Origin: Gammaproteobacteria bacterium
GTDB lineage: Bacteria > Pseudomonadota > Gammaproteobacteria > Chromatiales > Chromatiaceae
Assembly: GCA_024644505.1 (NCBI GenBank)
Contig: JAHEHQ010000088.1
Location: 1-8,914, forward strand
DNA: 8,914 nucleotides
Direction: 5' to 3'
Under the pieces are notes generated by a model. The model saw nothing but the letters and a program-made list of their open reading frames with translations. It was not told the DNA's origin and did no database searches. Every line of letters starts with the position of its first letter. The stretch's first letter is position 1. The translations under genes were made by a program, and so were the position numbers. Shown piece after piece: positions 1 through 6,486 of the stretch.

Positions 1-1
1 A

Positions 2-1294
2 TCAGTAGTTCTGTCCCGAACACTTTGCCGTCTTGACGTTGTAGTTGCCGCAGGAAAGCGGGGCGCGCCAATCAGAGATCAGATCCTTCGAGCCGGGGAG
101 AAAATCGGACCAGGCATCGCCGACCACCAATCCGGGGGTCTGGGAAACGATCAGGAACTGACCGTCATCCTGGATCTCGCCGATCAGCACCGGCTTGGTG
201 ATGTGGTGGTTGGGCATCATCGCCGACAGGCCACCCGACAAGTTGGGCACAGCAACGCCAATGATGGCTTCACCCACGGCGGTCGGGTCTGTGGTGCCTG
301 CCTTCTTCACGGCCTCCACCCACATGTTGAATCCGATATAGTGGGCCTCCATCGGGTCATTGGATACCCTCTCCTCACTCTTGATGAACTTCTGCCAGGA
401 TTCGATGAAGGCGTCGTTCTCTTCGCTCTCCACGCTCATGAAATAGTTCCAGGCGGCCAGATGTCCGACCAGCGGCTTGGTATCGATACCGGACAACTCT
501 TCCTCGCCGACGGAGAACGCCACCACCGGAATCTGTTCGGCGGAGATGCCCTGGTTTCCCAGCTCCTTGTAAAAGGGGACGTTGGCGTCGCCATTGATGG
601 TGGAGACCACGGCGGTCTTTTTGCCGGCCGAACCGAATTTCTTGATATCAGAGACGATGGACTGCCAGTCGGAGTGGCCAAAGGGGGTGTAATTGATCAT
701 GATGTCGCCCTGCGCGACACCCTTGGCCTTGAGATAGGCCTCCAGGATCTTGTTGGTGGTCCGTGGATAGACGTAGTCGGTACCGGCCAGCACCCAGCGT
801 TTCACACCCAGACCCATCAGGTAGTCGACGGCAGGAATGGCCTGCTGATTGGGCGCCGCACCTGTGTAGAAAACGTTCTTGGAGGACTCCTCGCCTTCAT
901 ACTGGACCGGATAGAACAGCAGACTGTTCAACTCCTCGAATACCGGCAGTACCGATTTCCGTGAAACGGAGGTCCAGCACCCAAAAACCGCGTCGACCTT
1001 CTCTTTTTGGATCAACTCGCGTGCCTTCTCCGCGAACAGCGGCCAGTTGGATGCCGGGTCCACTACCACGGCTTCCAGTTTCTTGCCGAGCAGACCGCCC
1101 TTTTTGTTCTGCTCCTCGATGAGCATCAGCATGGTGTCCTTGAGGGTGGTTTCGGAAATGGCCATGGTGCCGGACAAGGAGTGCAGCACACCGACCTTGA
1201 TCGTATCGGCGGCCTGCAGGGTACCCCCTATCCCCAGCAGGGCTGCTGCGGACAAGGTTGTAGTCAATCGGCGGAGGCGTATAGCAATACTCAT
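2..1294 (-). CDS. urtA: Urea ABC transporter substrate-binding protein UrtA
   Basis: Periplasmic binding protein of the high-affinity urea ABC transporter (UrtABCDE); it would capture urea and deliver it to the UrtBC permease. The protein is 430 aa with a type-1 periplasmic binding fold of the branched-chain-amino-acid/amide class. Residues 1-28 are a Sec-type signal peptide (RLRR, then a hydrophobic core, cleavage near LQA). The mature protein opens with IKVGVLHSLSGTMAISE, and FGCWTSVSRKSVLPVFE and YPVQYEGEESSKN follow; these are hallmarks of UrtA rather than of LivJ. Two cysteines near the C-terminus (415 and 425) could form a disulfide. The frame stays open upstream to 1486, but the ATG at 1294 is chosen because it starts the signal peptide and has a GGGAG ribosome site 9 bases before it. 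The stop is at 2-4, so the gene is complete. urtBCDE are expected beyond the left edge. FmdD-like short-chain amide binders are close relatives, so the substrate is family-based inference. Confidence 0.95.
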   Translation of the reverse strand: MSIAIRLRRLTTTLSAAALLGIGGTLQAADTIKVGVLHSLSGTMAISETTLKDTMLMLIEEQNKKGGLLGKKLEAVVVDPASNWPLFAEKARELIQKEKVDAVFGCWTSVSRKSVLPVFEELNSLLFYPVQYEGEESSKNVFYTGAAPNQQAIPAVDYLMGLGVKRWVLAGTDYVYPRTTNKILEAYLKAKGVAQGDIMINYTPFGHSDWQSIVSDIKKFGSAGKKTAVVSTINGDANVPFYKELGNQGISAEQIPVVAFSVGEEELSGIDTKPLVGHLAAWNYFMSVESEENDAFIESWQKFIKSEERVSNDPMEAHYIGFNMWVEAVKKAGTTDPTAVGEAIIGVAVPNLSGGLSAMMPNHHITKPVLIGEIQDDGQFLIVSQTPGLVVGDAWSDFLPGSKDLISDWRAPLSCGNYNVKTAKCSGQNY

Positions 1295-1303
1295 TCGTGG
1301 TTT

Positions 1304-1308
1304 CTCCC
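1304..1308 (-). promoter_or_regulatory. Ribosome binding site of urtA
   Basis: GGGAG on the minus strand, 9 bases before the ATG at 1294. It decides the start of urtA against the longer open frame reaching 1486. Confidence 0.7.
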
Positions 1309-1402
1309 GTTGAGGATGAGGTAATAACAACTGACTGCTCAGGGTCGCTTCGGGATTTTGCACCCTGGGGCGAGCCGGATTGGTGGCAGCTGCGGAGCCT
1401 AA

Positions 1403-1418
1403 TGCAGATGCCGTGCCA
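1403..1418 (-). promoter_or_regulatory. Sigma-54 (RpoN) promoter of urtA
   Basis: The minus strand reads TGGCACGGCATCTGCA. Against the sigma-54 consensus TGGCACG-N4-TTGCW it differs at one base (C for the first T of TTGC), and the invariant GG and GC are exactly 10 bases apart. This places the start of transcription near 1392 and gives a leader of about 98 nt before urtA. The leader contains a small hairpin (arms 1340-1345 and 1362-1367). Sigma-54 control of urea uptake fits known nitrogen regulation; activity here is inferred. Confidence 0.75.
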
Positions 1419-1481
1419 AGATCACAACCTCTTGTGTTTACTAAAGTAATCGTGGGAGGTGGTTTAAAGGGGGGGAGGGCA

Positions 1482-1498
1482 CGCACAGTTCGGGAGCA
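1482..1498 (-). promoter_or_regulatory. Proximal NtrC-like enhancer site
   Basis: The minus strand reads TGCTCC-CGAAC-TGTGCG, matching the NtrC dyad TGCACC-N5-GGTGCA at 9 of 12 positions. Its centre is about 98 bp upstream of the predicted start of urtA transcription and 32 bp (three helical turns) from the stronger distal site. On its own the match is modest; spacing and context support it. Confidence 0.5.
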
Positions 1499-1513
1499 CG
1501 GGCCAGATGGTCT

Positions 1514-1530
1514 TGCGCCATTTCGGTGCG
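1514..1530 (-). promoter_or_regulatory. Distal NtrC-like enhancer site
   Basis: The dyad (minus strand CGCACC-GAAAT-GGCGCA) matches the NtrC consensus TGCACC-N5-GGTGCA at 10 of 12 positions, both differences being transitions. It lies about 130 bp before the predicted sigma-54 start, a usual distance for an enhancer, and only 4 bases beyond the stop codon of the upstream DUF255 gene. Confidence 0.6.
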
Positions 1531-1534
1531 GAAT

Positions 1535-3370
1535 CTACGGCCGGTTTGACGGCGCCGGGGTCTCCAGCAACAACTGCACCCGGGTTGCATACCAGATGGG
1601 CTGCTCGAGCAGGATTTTGTGACCGTCTTCGAGGGCCCGCAGGGCCATTGTCTTTAACCGGGGATCGTCCAGCTGCAGACTCAACCGGATCAAGAGCGCG
1701 GCGGGGGAAGGCAAGGGGCCGTCCGATATGACCGCCTCGTGAGCGATGCCCGGCAGCAGCGCGTCGTCGCTGTGCCGCCAACCCTGCCCGTCGTGGAACC
1801 TTTCCCAGGCCTGGCGGGCAAGCACGCCGGCCAGTTGCCGATCTTCCCTGGAGCCGGAAAACACCGCCCAGTCGTGGAGCCCTGCAGCCACATAGACATA
1901 GTCTTCCAGGGCGGCCTGGCCCAGGGGACCCTTCGGGCCCCGGGCGCGCACCAGCCGATTCCCGTCCCACAGTTGATCCACCAGATAATCCCGCAGATCG
2001 GAGGCAGCCTCAAGATAACGCGCCTGCTTCAACACCCGGGCGCCATCCAGCAGTGCCGACAGCATCAGCCCGTTCCAGGCCGCAAGCTGTTTTTCGTCCC
2101 TGGGGTGATTTCTGGGACTGCGCGCCGCGAGCAGCTTCTGCCTGGCCCTTTGTTCAAGGTTTTTGGCGTACCCTGCGTCCCATCCGGCATCCCTGGCGAC
2201 CTGCTCCGCGCTGCGTTCGTTGACAGGCAGATAGGCCCCCTGGCTGACCGGGGCACCCGCCAGACGCCAGCGCTTGCGGGCAAATGTCAGCGCATCCCCG
2301 TCCAGAACCTGTTCCAGCTGCCGGGTATCCCAGAGGTAACCTCCGCCCTCCCGGTTTTCCGGATCGACCGCCGAGAGACTGGCAATAAACCCGCCCCCGC
2401 TCCCCTTGAGCACCCTGAGCGTGAAATCCAGGGTATCCCGGGCAACCTCCAGATAATCCGGACGGTTCAGGATCGCTGCCGCCCGCAGGTAGAGGCGGGA
2501 GAGGAGCGCCTGGTTATAAAGCATCTTTTCGAAATGGGGCAACTGCCACCCCGGATCCACGGTATATCGAAAAAAGCCCCCGCCGATATGGTCGCGCATC
2601 CCCTGGTTGGCCATCTGATCCAGGGTCAGCTCGATCAATTCACGCAAAGGGTTGCCCGGTGTCGGGGAGGCCCTTTCCAGCAATACCGTCCACTGTGGGG
2701 ACATGGGAAACCGGCTCTGGTGCCCGAACCCCCCTTCCATGTCGTCACCCAGATTGATCGCCATGGCGAAAAGCGCAGACTCCAGGGTCGGGCGGTCAAG
2801 AGGGGTTGCAGGTTCGACCTTTTGTTTTTCCGAACCCTCCACTGCCAGCGAGGCCTGACGGGCGGTGGCCCTCAGTTCCTCCCGTTGCGCCGCCCATAAC
2901 TGTTCGAGCCGCCCCAAAAGCTGCAGAAAGGACGCCTTGGGGGCATAGGTCATCCCGAATACGGGATAGCCTTCGGGCGTGAGAAAGACGTTGAGTGGCC
3001 AGCCGGCCTGACCGCGGGTACGCTGAACGAAATCGATCAGATGGGCATCCAGGGCCGGCTGCAGTTCCCGGTCCACTTTTACCGGGATGAAATGCTTGTT
3101 GAGCAGGGCCGCAACTTGCGGATCCCGGTAACTCTCCTGCTGCATGACATGGCACCAGTGGCAGGCAAAATATCCACTGGATATGAAGACCAGCTTGTCT
3201 TCCGCGCGGGCCTTCTCCAGGACCTGCCTGCTCCAGGACTGCCATTGCACCGGATCTCCGCCGTGCAGAGCCAGATACGGGGACGGGTGGTCACGCAATT
3301 CATTGGTGAGTGCCGCCTGGGCGCCCATCGGCAGGATCAGGCAGAGGACAACCGTCAGGATAGATAACAT
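1535..3370 (-). CDS. DUF255 / YyaL-type thioredoxin-like protein with signal peptide
   Basis: Protein of 611 aa of the DUF255 (YyaL, SPATA20-like) family, whose biochemical function is not established. Residues 28-150 are the thioredoxin-like domain: HPSPYLALHGGDPVQW, then FACHWCHVM with the C70-H-W-C73 pair, VKVDRE (97-102) and GWPLNVFLTPEGYPVFG (123-139). The rest is an alpha/alpha-barrel like that of N-acylglucosamine epimerases, with MRDHIGGGFFRYTVD (258-272), LPHFEKMLYNQALL (277-290), GGGYLWD (342-348), DEKQLAAWNGLMLSAL (425-440) and ALEDYVYVAAGLHD (487-500). The first 19 residues are hydrophobic and end in AQA, so a Sec signal peptide or membrane anchor is likely, although the n-region has no basic residue. 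Many relatives look cytoplasmic, so export is notable. The length is slightly short for the family. No good Shine-Dalgarno precedes the ATG. It has its own candidate promoter and probably forms a separate unit from tatC and urtA. Confidence 0.9.
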   Translation of the reverse strand: MLSILTVVLCLILPMGAQAALTNELRDHPSPYLALHGGDPVQWQSWSRQVLEKARAEDKLVFISSGYFACHWCHVMQQESYRDPQVAALLNKHFIPVKVDRELQPALDAHLIDFVQRTRGQAGWPLNVFLTPEGYPVFGMTYAPKASFLQLLGRLEQLWAAQREELRATARQASLAVEGSEKQKVEPATPLDRPTLESALFAMAINLGDDMEGGFGHQSRFPMSPQWTVLLERASPTPGNPLRELIELTLDQMANQGMRDHIGGGFFRYTVDPGWQLPHFEKMLYNQALLSRLYLRAAAILNRPDYLEVARDTLDFTLRVLKGSGGGFIASLSAVDPENREGGGYLWDTRQLEQVLDGDALTFARKRWRLAGAPVSQGAYLPVNERSAEQVARDAGWDAGYAKNLEQRARQKLLAARSPRNHPRDEKQLAAWNGLMLSALLDGARVLKQARYLEAASDLRDYLVDQLWDGNRLVRARGPKGPLGQAALEDYVYVAAGLHDWAVFSGSREDRQLAGVLARQAWERFHDGQGWRHSDDALLPGIAHEAVISDGPLPSPAALLIRLSLQLDDPRLKTMALRALEDGHKILLEQPIWYATRVQLLLETPAPSNRP

Positions 3371-3406
3371 AGTTTCGGATCGGTCAGGGACTCCGGACGC
3401 GGCGGG

Positions 3407-3435
3407 CTTATAATTTGACCGCGGCGTGCCGGCAA
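3407..3435 (-). promoter_or_regulatory. Candidate sigma-70 promoter of the DUF255 gene
   Basis: The minus strand has TTGCCG (3435-3430), a 17-base spacer and TATAAG (3412-3407). These match the -35 and -10 consensus at 4 of 6 and 5 of 6 positions, with a transcription start expected about 30 bases before the ATG at 3370. It lies in the 95-bp gap after tatC. Confidence 0.45.
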
Positions 3436-3440
3436 GGTTG

Positions 3441-3472
3441 CACCTGATAAAAGGCTGAGCCTGCGTCAGGTG
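3441..3472 (-). terminator. Possible weak terminator overlapping the tatC stop
   Basis: A perfect 7-bp inverted repeat (CACCTGA at 3441-3447, TCAGGTG at 3466-3472) encloses a small AGGC-TCA-GCCT hairpin followed by TTTTA on the minus strand. It sits across the tatC stop codon and before the DUF255 promoter. The inner stem is only 4 bp, so a true intrinsic terminator is uncertain. Confidence 0.3.
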
Positions 3473-4662
3473 TCGTCCAGCTGCCTCAGAATGTTCCTGG
3501 CGACGTTCACCTGGTCCGCGTTGCCCTCCGCGAGAATCTCGTACAACAGGTCCCGGGCTGCGGTTTCGTCCTGATCGTCGCGAAGTGCCTGTACCCGGCG
3601 AAGTTTCTGCTCCACGGGGTCTTCGGCTGGCATCTCGTGGAGTTCATCCTCGTCCTCGAACTCTTCTTCGTCATCCGCATCTTCCGCCTCGATACGGTCC
3701 AGTTCCGCGTCCAGTTCCTCTTCGGTCATGGGGGTAAATCGATCCGGATCGATCTCACCGGTCAGGCCATCCACCGACGGGTCACCGTCGAATGCGGGGA
3801 CTGTCGGGGACGTGGGGCCGTTGTTTCCGGCAGGGGGCGGCGGCGAAGTCGATCCGGATGCGGAAGCGGTGGCAAGTGCCGCCGCAGAGACCTCCTCCAT
3901 CTCTTCATCAGGTGTGGGACGCTTTCCGAATACCCTGGAAAACACCAGACCGATCTCGAACAGCAGCCACATCGGCAATGCCAGCAATGTCTGGGAAATG
4001 ACGTCCGGCGGGGTGAGCAGCATCCCGAACAGAAAGGCGCCTACAATGATATAGGGACGTTTTTCGCCGAGCTTCTCCGGTGTGGTCACTCCCATCCAGA
4101 CCAGAATGAAGGTCGCGATGGGCACCTCGAAAGCCAGGCCGAAGGCAAAAAACAGGGTGAGAATGAAGTCCAGGTACCTGGCGATATCCGTCGCGACGGT
4201 CACACCTTCCGGCGCGGCGGCCGTGAGAAATGCGAACACCAGGGGAAACACCAGGTAGTAGGCAAACAGCATACCGACGTAAAAGAGCAGGGTACTGGAC
4301 GCGACCAGCGGTGCCACAAGCCGCTTTTCATGCTGATACAGACCAGGTGCGACGAAGGCCCACAACTGATAGAGGATAAAGGGCACCGCCAGAAAAACCG
4401 CCGAAACCAGGCTGAGTTTGAACGGCGTCAGGAACGGGGAGGCCACTTCCGTGGCGATCATGCTGCTCCCCTCGGGCAGGTGAGCCATCAAAGGGGTGGC
4501 TACCCAGATGTAGATTTCGTTGGCAAAAGGGAACAGGAAAACAAAAAAAACGGCCACTGCCGCCAGCGCCCGCAACAGACGGTCGCGGAGTTCCAGCAGG
4601 TGGGAGACAAAGGGTTGTTCCTTGAGCGGGGTGTTGTCAGCCGAATCGTTCTGTGTCGTCAT
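3466..4662 (-). CDS. tatC: Sec-independent translocase TatC with a long acidic, FimV-like C-terminal tail
   Basis: Membrane core of the twin-arginine translocase; with TatB it recognises twin-arginine signal peptides, and TatA then assembles for transport of folded proteins. Residues 17-248 are the six-helix TatC domain: PFVSHLLELRDRLL at the cytoplasmic N-end, WAFVAPGLYQHEKRL (E112, matching E. coli E103, and F103, matching F94) and LTPPDVISQTLLALPMWLLF (D220, matching D211). The protein has 398 aa against about 250-260 usually. The extra 150 residues are an Ala/Ser/Pro-rich linker (259-300), a highly acidic stretch (312-349) and a helical end (350-396) containing AARDLLYEILAEGNADQ, which resembles the FimV C-terminal domain. 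The ATG at 4662 overlaps the end of tatB by 26 bases and has no clear Shine-Dalgarno, so translational coupling is likely. A GTG at 4716 would add 18 residues and is less like the family. Confidence 0.96.
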   Translation of the reverse strand: MTTQNDSADNTPLKEQPFVSHLLELRDRLLRALAAVAVFFVFLFPFANEIYIWVATPLMAHLPEGSSMIATEVASPFLTPFKLSLVSAVFLAVPFILYQLWAFVAPGLYQHEKRLVAPLVASSTLLFYVGMLFAYYLVFPLVFAFLTAAAPEGVTVATDIARYLDFILTLFFAFGLAFEVPIATFILVWMGVTTPEKLGEKRPYIIVGAFLFGMLLTPPDVISQTLLALPMWLLFEIGLVFSRVFGKRPTPDEEMEEVSAAALATASASGSTSPPPPAGNNGPTSPTVPAFDGDPSVDGLTGEIDPDRFTPMTEEELDAELDRIEAEDADDEEEFEDEDELHEMPAEDPVEQKLRRVQALRDDQDETAARDLLYEILAEGNADQVNVARNILRQLDDT

Positions 4663-5032
4663 GGGTAGGGTTACGGGAAACCTTTGCTGAATCGCCCTCG
4701 CCGGCCGGGGTATCACCTTCCGATTCGTACTTCTGTTGGCCCTGTTTTACCACATGGCCCGTCTGGTTTTTCAGGTCGTTGACGGTGGCGGAGGTCTCGT
4801 CGATCACGTCCTGGATCGGGTTCAACTGACGCTTCTGCTTTTCGAGTATCTCCTTCAACTCTTCCGCCTTCACCTCCTTGTCAATCTCCGCCTTGACGGC
4901 GCTGAGCATGCTGCGTCCCTTGCCGAGCCATTTCCCCGCCGTGTAGGCGAGCTTGGGAAGGCGCTCCGGCCCCACCACCAGAAGGGCAACGATGCCCATC
5001 AGCATCAACTCCCAGAAACCAATATCAAACAT
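4637..5032 (-). CDS. tatB: Sec-independent translocase protein TatB
   Basis: TatB forms the signal-peptide receptor complex with TatC in the cytoplasmic membrane. The 131-aa protein has the TatB signature: MFDIGFWEL with acidic E8 in the membrane helix (about 5-21), the hinge GPERLP (21-26), then an amphipathic helix (27-45) and a long charged, coiled-coil-like region (46-85). The C-terminal part is polar and probably disordered. Length is usual (E. coli TatB is 171 aa, many others 100-150). It follows tatA by 42 bases and overlaps tatC by 26 bases. No strong Shine-Dalgarno is visible before the ATG. Confidence 0.95.
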   Translation of the reverse strand: MFDIGFWELMLMGIVALLVVGPERLPKLAYTAGKWLGKGRSMLSAVKAEIDKEVKAEELKEILEKQKRQLNPIQDVIDETSATVNDLKNQTGHVVKQGQQKYESEGDTPAGEGDSAKVSRNPTHDDTERFG

Positions 5033-5074
5033 GGTATCAGCAGCTTATGGAGATACGGACCGGGGGCAAAAGAC

Positions 5075-5317
5075 TCAGGTGTGTTCCTTATCCTTTTCTT
5101 TATGGGTGACCTCGCCGTCGATGACCTTCTCCTCCTTGGAACTGTCCAGTCGTTCCTGGTCCGCTTCCTTTTCGCTGTCAGACATGGCTCCCTTGAAACC
5201 TTTGACCGCGTTACCCAGATCGGAACCGATATTTTTCAAACGTTTGGTCCCGAACAGCAGCAGCACGATCACCAGTACGATCAACAACTGCCAGATACTG
5301 ATTCCACCAATACCCAT
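5075..5317 (-). CDS. tatA: Sec-independent translocase protein TatA
   Basis: TatA is the pore- or patch-forming subunit that polymerises on the TatBC receptor. The 80-aa protein starts MGIGGISIWQLLIVLVIVLL, with a membrane helix at about 7-22, the hinge FGTKRL (22-27) and the amphipathic helix NIGSDLGNAVKGFKGAMSD (29-47), very close to E. coli TatA. The tail is charged (Lys/Glu/Asp). The start ATG at 5317 has GGAG 7 bases before it (5325-5328). It is the first gene of tatABC and lies 168 bp after hisE, far enough for its own promoter. Confidence 0.97.
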   Translation of the reverse strand: MGIGGISIWQLLIVLVIVLLLFGTKRLKNIGSDLGNAVKGFKGAMSDSEKEADQERLDSSKEEKVIDGEVTHKEKDKEHT

Positions 5318-5485
5318 AACCTATCTCCACCTCAAATTACCAAAACATCCGGATCTCAGGATCCGAAAGCATAACCTTCTGGCGGAATCGGCATCCGCCA
5401 CCTTTGGTTCGATCATAACCGAAAAGAGGACCTCTGTGGTGAATCAATGAGTTGTGCGGATAGCTCTCTCGCATTCCCCTCGCCT
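5318..5485. other. hisE-tatA intergenic region with two short hairpins
   Basis: The 168-bp gap has a perfect 6-bp stem with tetraloop (CGGATC-TCAG-GATCCG, 5350-5365) and a 7-bp stem with 7-base loop (TGGCGGA/TCCGCCA, 5380-5400). On the minus strand only a short TTTT follows the first, so neither is a convincing intrinsic terminator. A TATGAT hexamer (minus strand, 5417-5412) could be a -10 box for tatABC, but no good -35 lies 17 bases before it. Whether his and tat are one transcript is undecided. Confidence 0.4.
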
Positions 5486-5803
5486 TCAGCGGTCGCGATT
5501 GGCCTTCTCTTCGAGACCGGACAGCCCGAAACGCCGGTCCAGTTCATTGAGCACATCCTCGGGCCCCAGACCCTGCTGCGCCAGCAGCACCATGGAGTGG
5601 AACCAGAGATCCGCCGTCTCGTAAACAATCTTCCCGGAATCCCCGTCCTTGGCCGCTATCACGGTCTCCGTTGCCTCTTCACCGATCTTTTTCAGGATGG
5701 CGTCCAGCCCCTTTTCGTACAGGCTCGCCACATAGGAGGAGTCCGGGTCTGACGCTTTGCGCGCCTCGAGGACCGCCGCAAGGCGTTGCAACACATCGCT
5801 CAT
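5486..5803 (-). CDS. hisE: Phosphoribosyl-ATP pyrophosphatase HisE
   Basis: Second step of histidine synthesis: hydrolyses phosphoribosyl-ATP to phosphoribosyl-AMP and pyrophosphate in the cytoplasm. The 105-aa all-alpha, MazG-like protein has the metal-binding motif KKIGEEATETVIAAK (38-52; acidic E42, E43, E46) and YETADLWFHSMVLL (61-74; E62, D65), both typical of HisE. The length fits stand-alone HisE; there is no HisI domain fused to it. Its ATG overlaps the stop of the upstream SYLF gene (ATGA), so the two are translationally coupled. Because HisE makes the substrate of HisI, the cell needs a hisI that is not in this window. Confidence 0.95.
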   Translation of the reverse strand: MSDVLQRLAAVLEARKASDPDSSYVASLYEKGLDAILKKIGEEATETVIAAKDGDSGKIVYETADLWFHSMVLLAQQGLGPEDVLNELDRRFGLSGLEEKANRDR

Positions 5804-6486
5804 GATTCATTTTCCGTTCTTCGCTGCAGCAGAAGTTTCAGTAAACGTGCGGACTCGGGCAGTTTTTCCGTATCGTCATCGATCACCTGTTCCGGCCTGA
5901 CCTGGGGCTGAACATAGTACTCATCATTGTCCTTCGCTTCGACCCGAAGTATGGCCCGTTTCAGATCTATATCCGCAAAAAGATCCCGGCTGATCGAATA
6001 GACGTGGATTTCCACCTCGGTATCGGATGCGTCCTTCTCACCGGCCGACACAAAGGGTCCCGAAGCCACCGATGCGTCAACCCCCAGCGTCAGTTCTCCA
6101 CTAAAAAGGATATCGACCACACGACGGGAGGCAAACAGCAGCACAACATCCACCGACTGCGCCCCTATCTGCCAACCCACATTCCCGCCAGAAAGGGAAA
6201 CGAACAGGGGCCTGCTCCACTCGCCGGTCGGTCTGCGAACCGACACGACGCCCTTTCCGAACCGCTCCCCGACCACGAGCCCCACCTTCACGACCGAGGG
6301 AATAATGGCGATACCCTGTGCGTCCCGGATCAGCCCGGCGGGTATGGTTTCTCCGGACATCGAATCCATCACCGCGATGGTATTCACCACTTCCTCCAGT
6401 TTCGCCTCCTGGTCGGTCTGCCCCCCTTGGGCGGTCAACCCCCCCAGCAGCAGAAGCATCAGCAGGTATCCGTTTGGCAGCCTCAT
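5800..6486 (-). CDS. SYLF (Ysc84-like) domain protein, probably secreted
   Basis: A 228-aa protein of the SYLF/Ysc84 family. In eukaryotes the domain binds phosphoinositides; bacterial members are mostly periplasmic or membrane-associated proteins without settled function. Residues 1-21 look like a signal peptide (MRLPNGYLLMLLLLGGLTAQ) without a lipobox cysteine. The domain runs from about 28 to 183: AQGIAIIPSVVKVGLVVG (56-73), SLSGGNVGWQIGAQSVDVVLLF (97-118), LGVDASVASGP (134-144) and VYSISRDLFADIDLKRAIL (162-180). A charged tail follows. The frame is open upstream, but the ATG at 6486 overlaps the hisF stop by 4 bases (ATGA), starts the signal peptide and is therefore preferred. The gene's own stop overlaps hisE the same way. 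It occupies the place where hisI is common in his operons; it has no HisI motifs, so it is not a replacement enzyme by sequence. Confidence 0.88.
   Translation of the reverse strand: MRLPNGYLLMLLLLGGLTAQGGQTDQEAKLEEVVNTIAVMDSMSGETIPAGLIRDAQGIAIIPSVVKVGLVVGERFGKGVVSVRRPTGEWSRPLFVSLSGGNVGWQIGAQSVDVVLLFASRRVVDILFSGELTLGVDASVASGPFVSAGEKDASDTEVEIHVYSISRDLFADIDLKRAILRVEAKDNDEYYVQPQVRPEQVIDDDTEKLPESARLLKLLLQRRTENES

Noticed and set aside
1238..1294. Twin arginines in the UrtA signal peptide near tatABC, suggesting Tat export
   Set aside because: The RR is followed by LTTT and lacks the usual S/T before and the F-L-K pattern after; a Sec signal is the simpler reading.
1454..1479. Possible G-quadruplex in the plus strand between the NtrC sites and the urtA promoter
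   Set aside because: Four GGG runs can be counted only by splitting a 7-G run and allowing a 12-base loop; the support is too weak.
1739..2899. Long plus-strand open frame (386 codons) opposite the DUF255 gene
   Set aside because: It lies wholly antisense to a well-supported gene with clear motifs; the translation is Pro/Arg/Gln-rich without a recognisable domain, as expected for a shadow in G+C-rich DNA.
3637..4668. Plus-strand open frame of 343 codons opposite tatC
   Set aside because: It mirrors tatC; the His/Gln/Arg-rich translation is the usual antisense artefact of a membrane protein and acidic tail.
5425..5435. AGAGGACCTCT palindrome before a minus-strand TTTT, as a hisE terminator
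   Set aside because: The perfect arms leave a loop of one base, so no stable hairpin of useful length can form.
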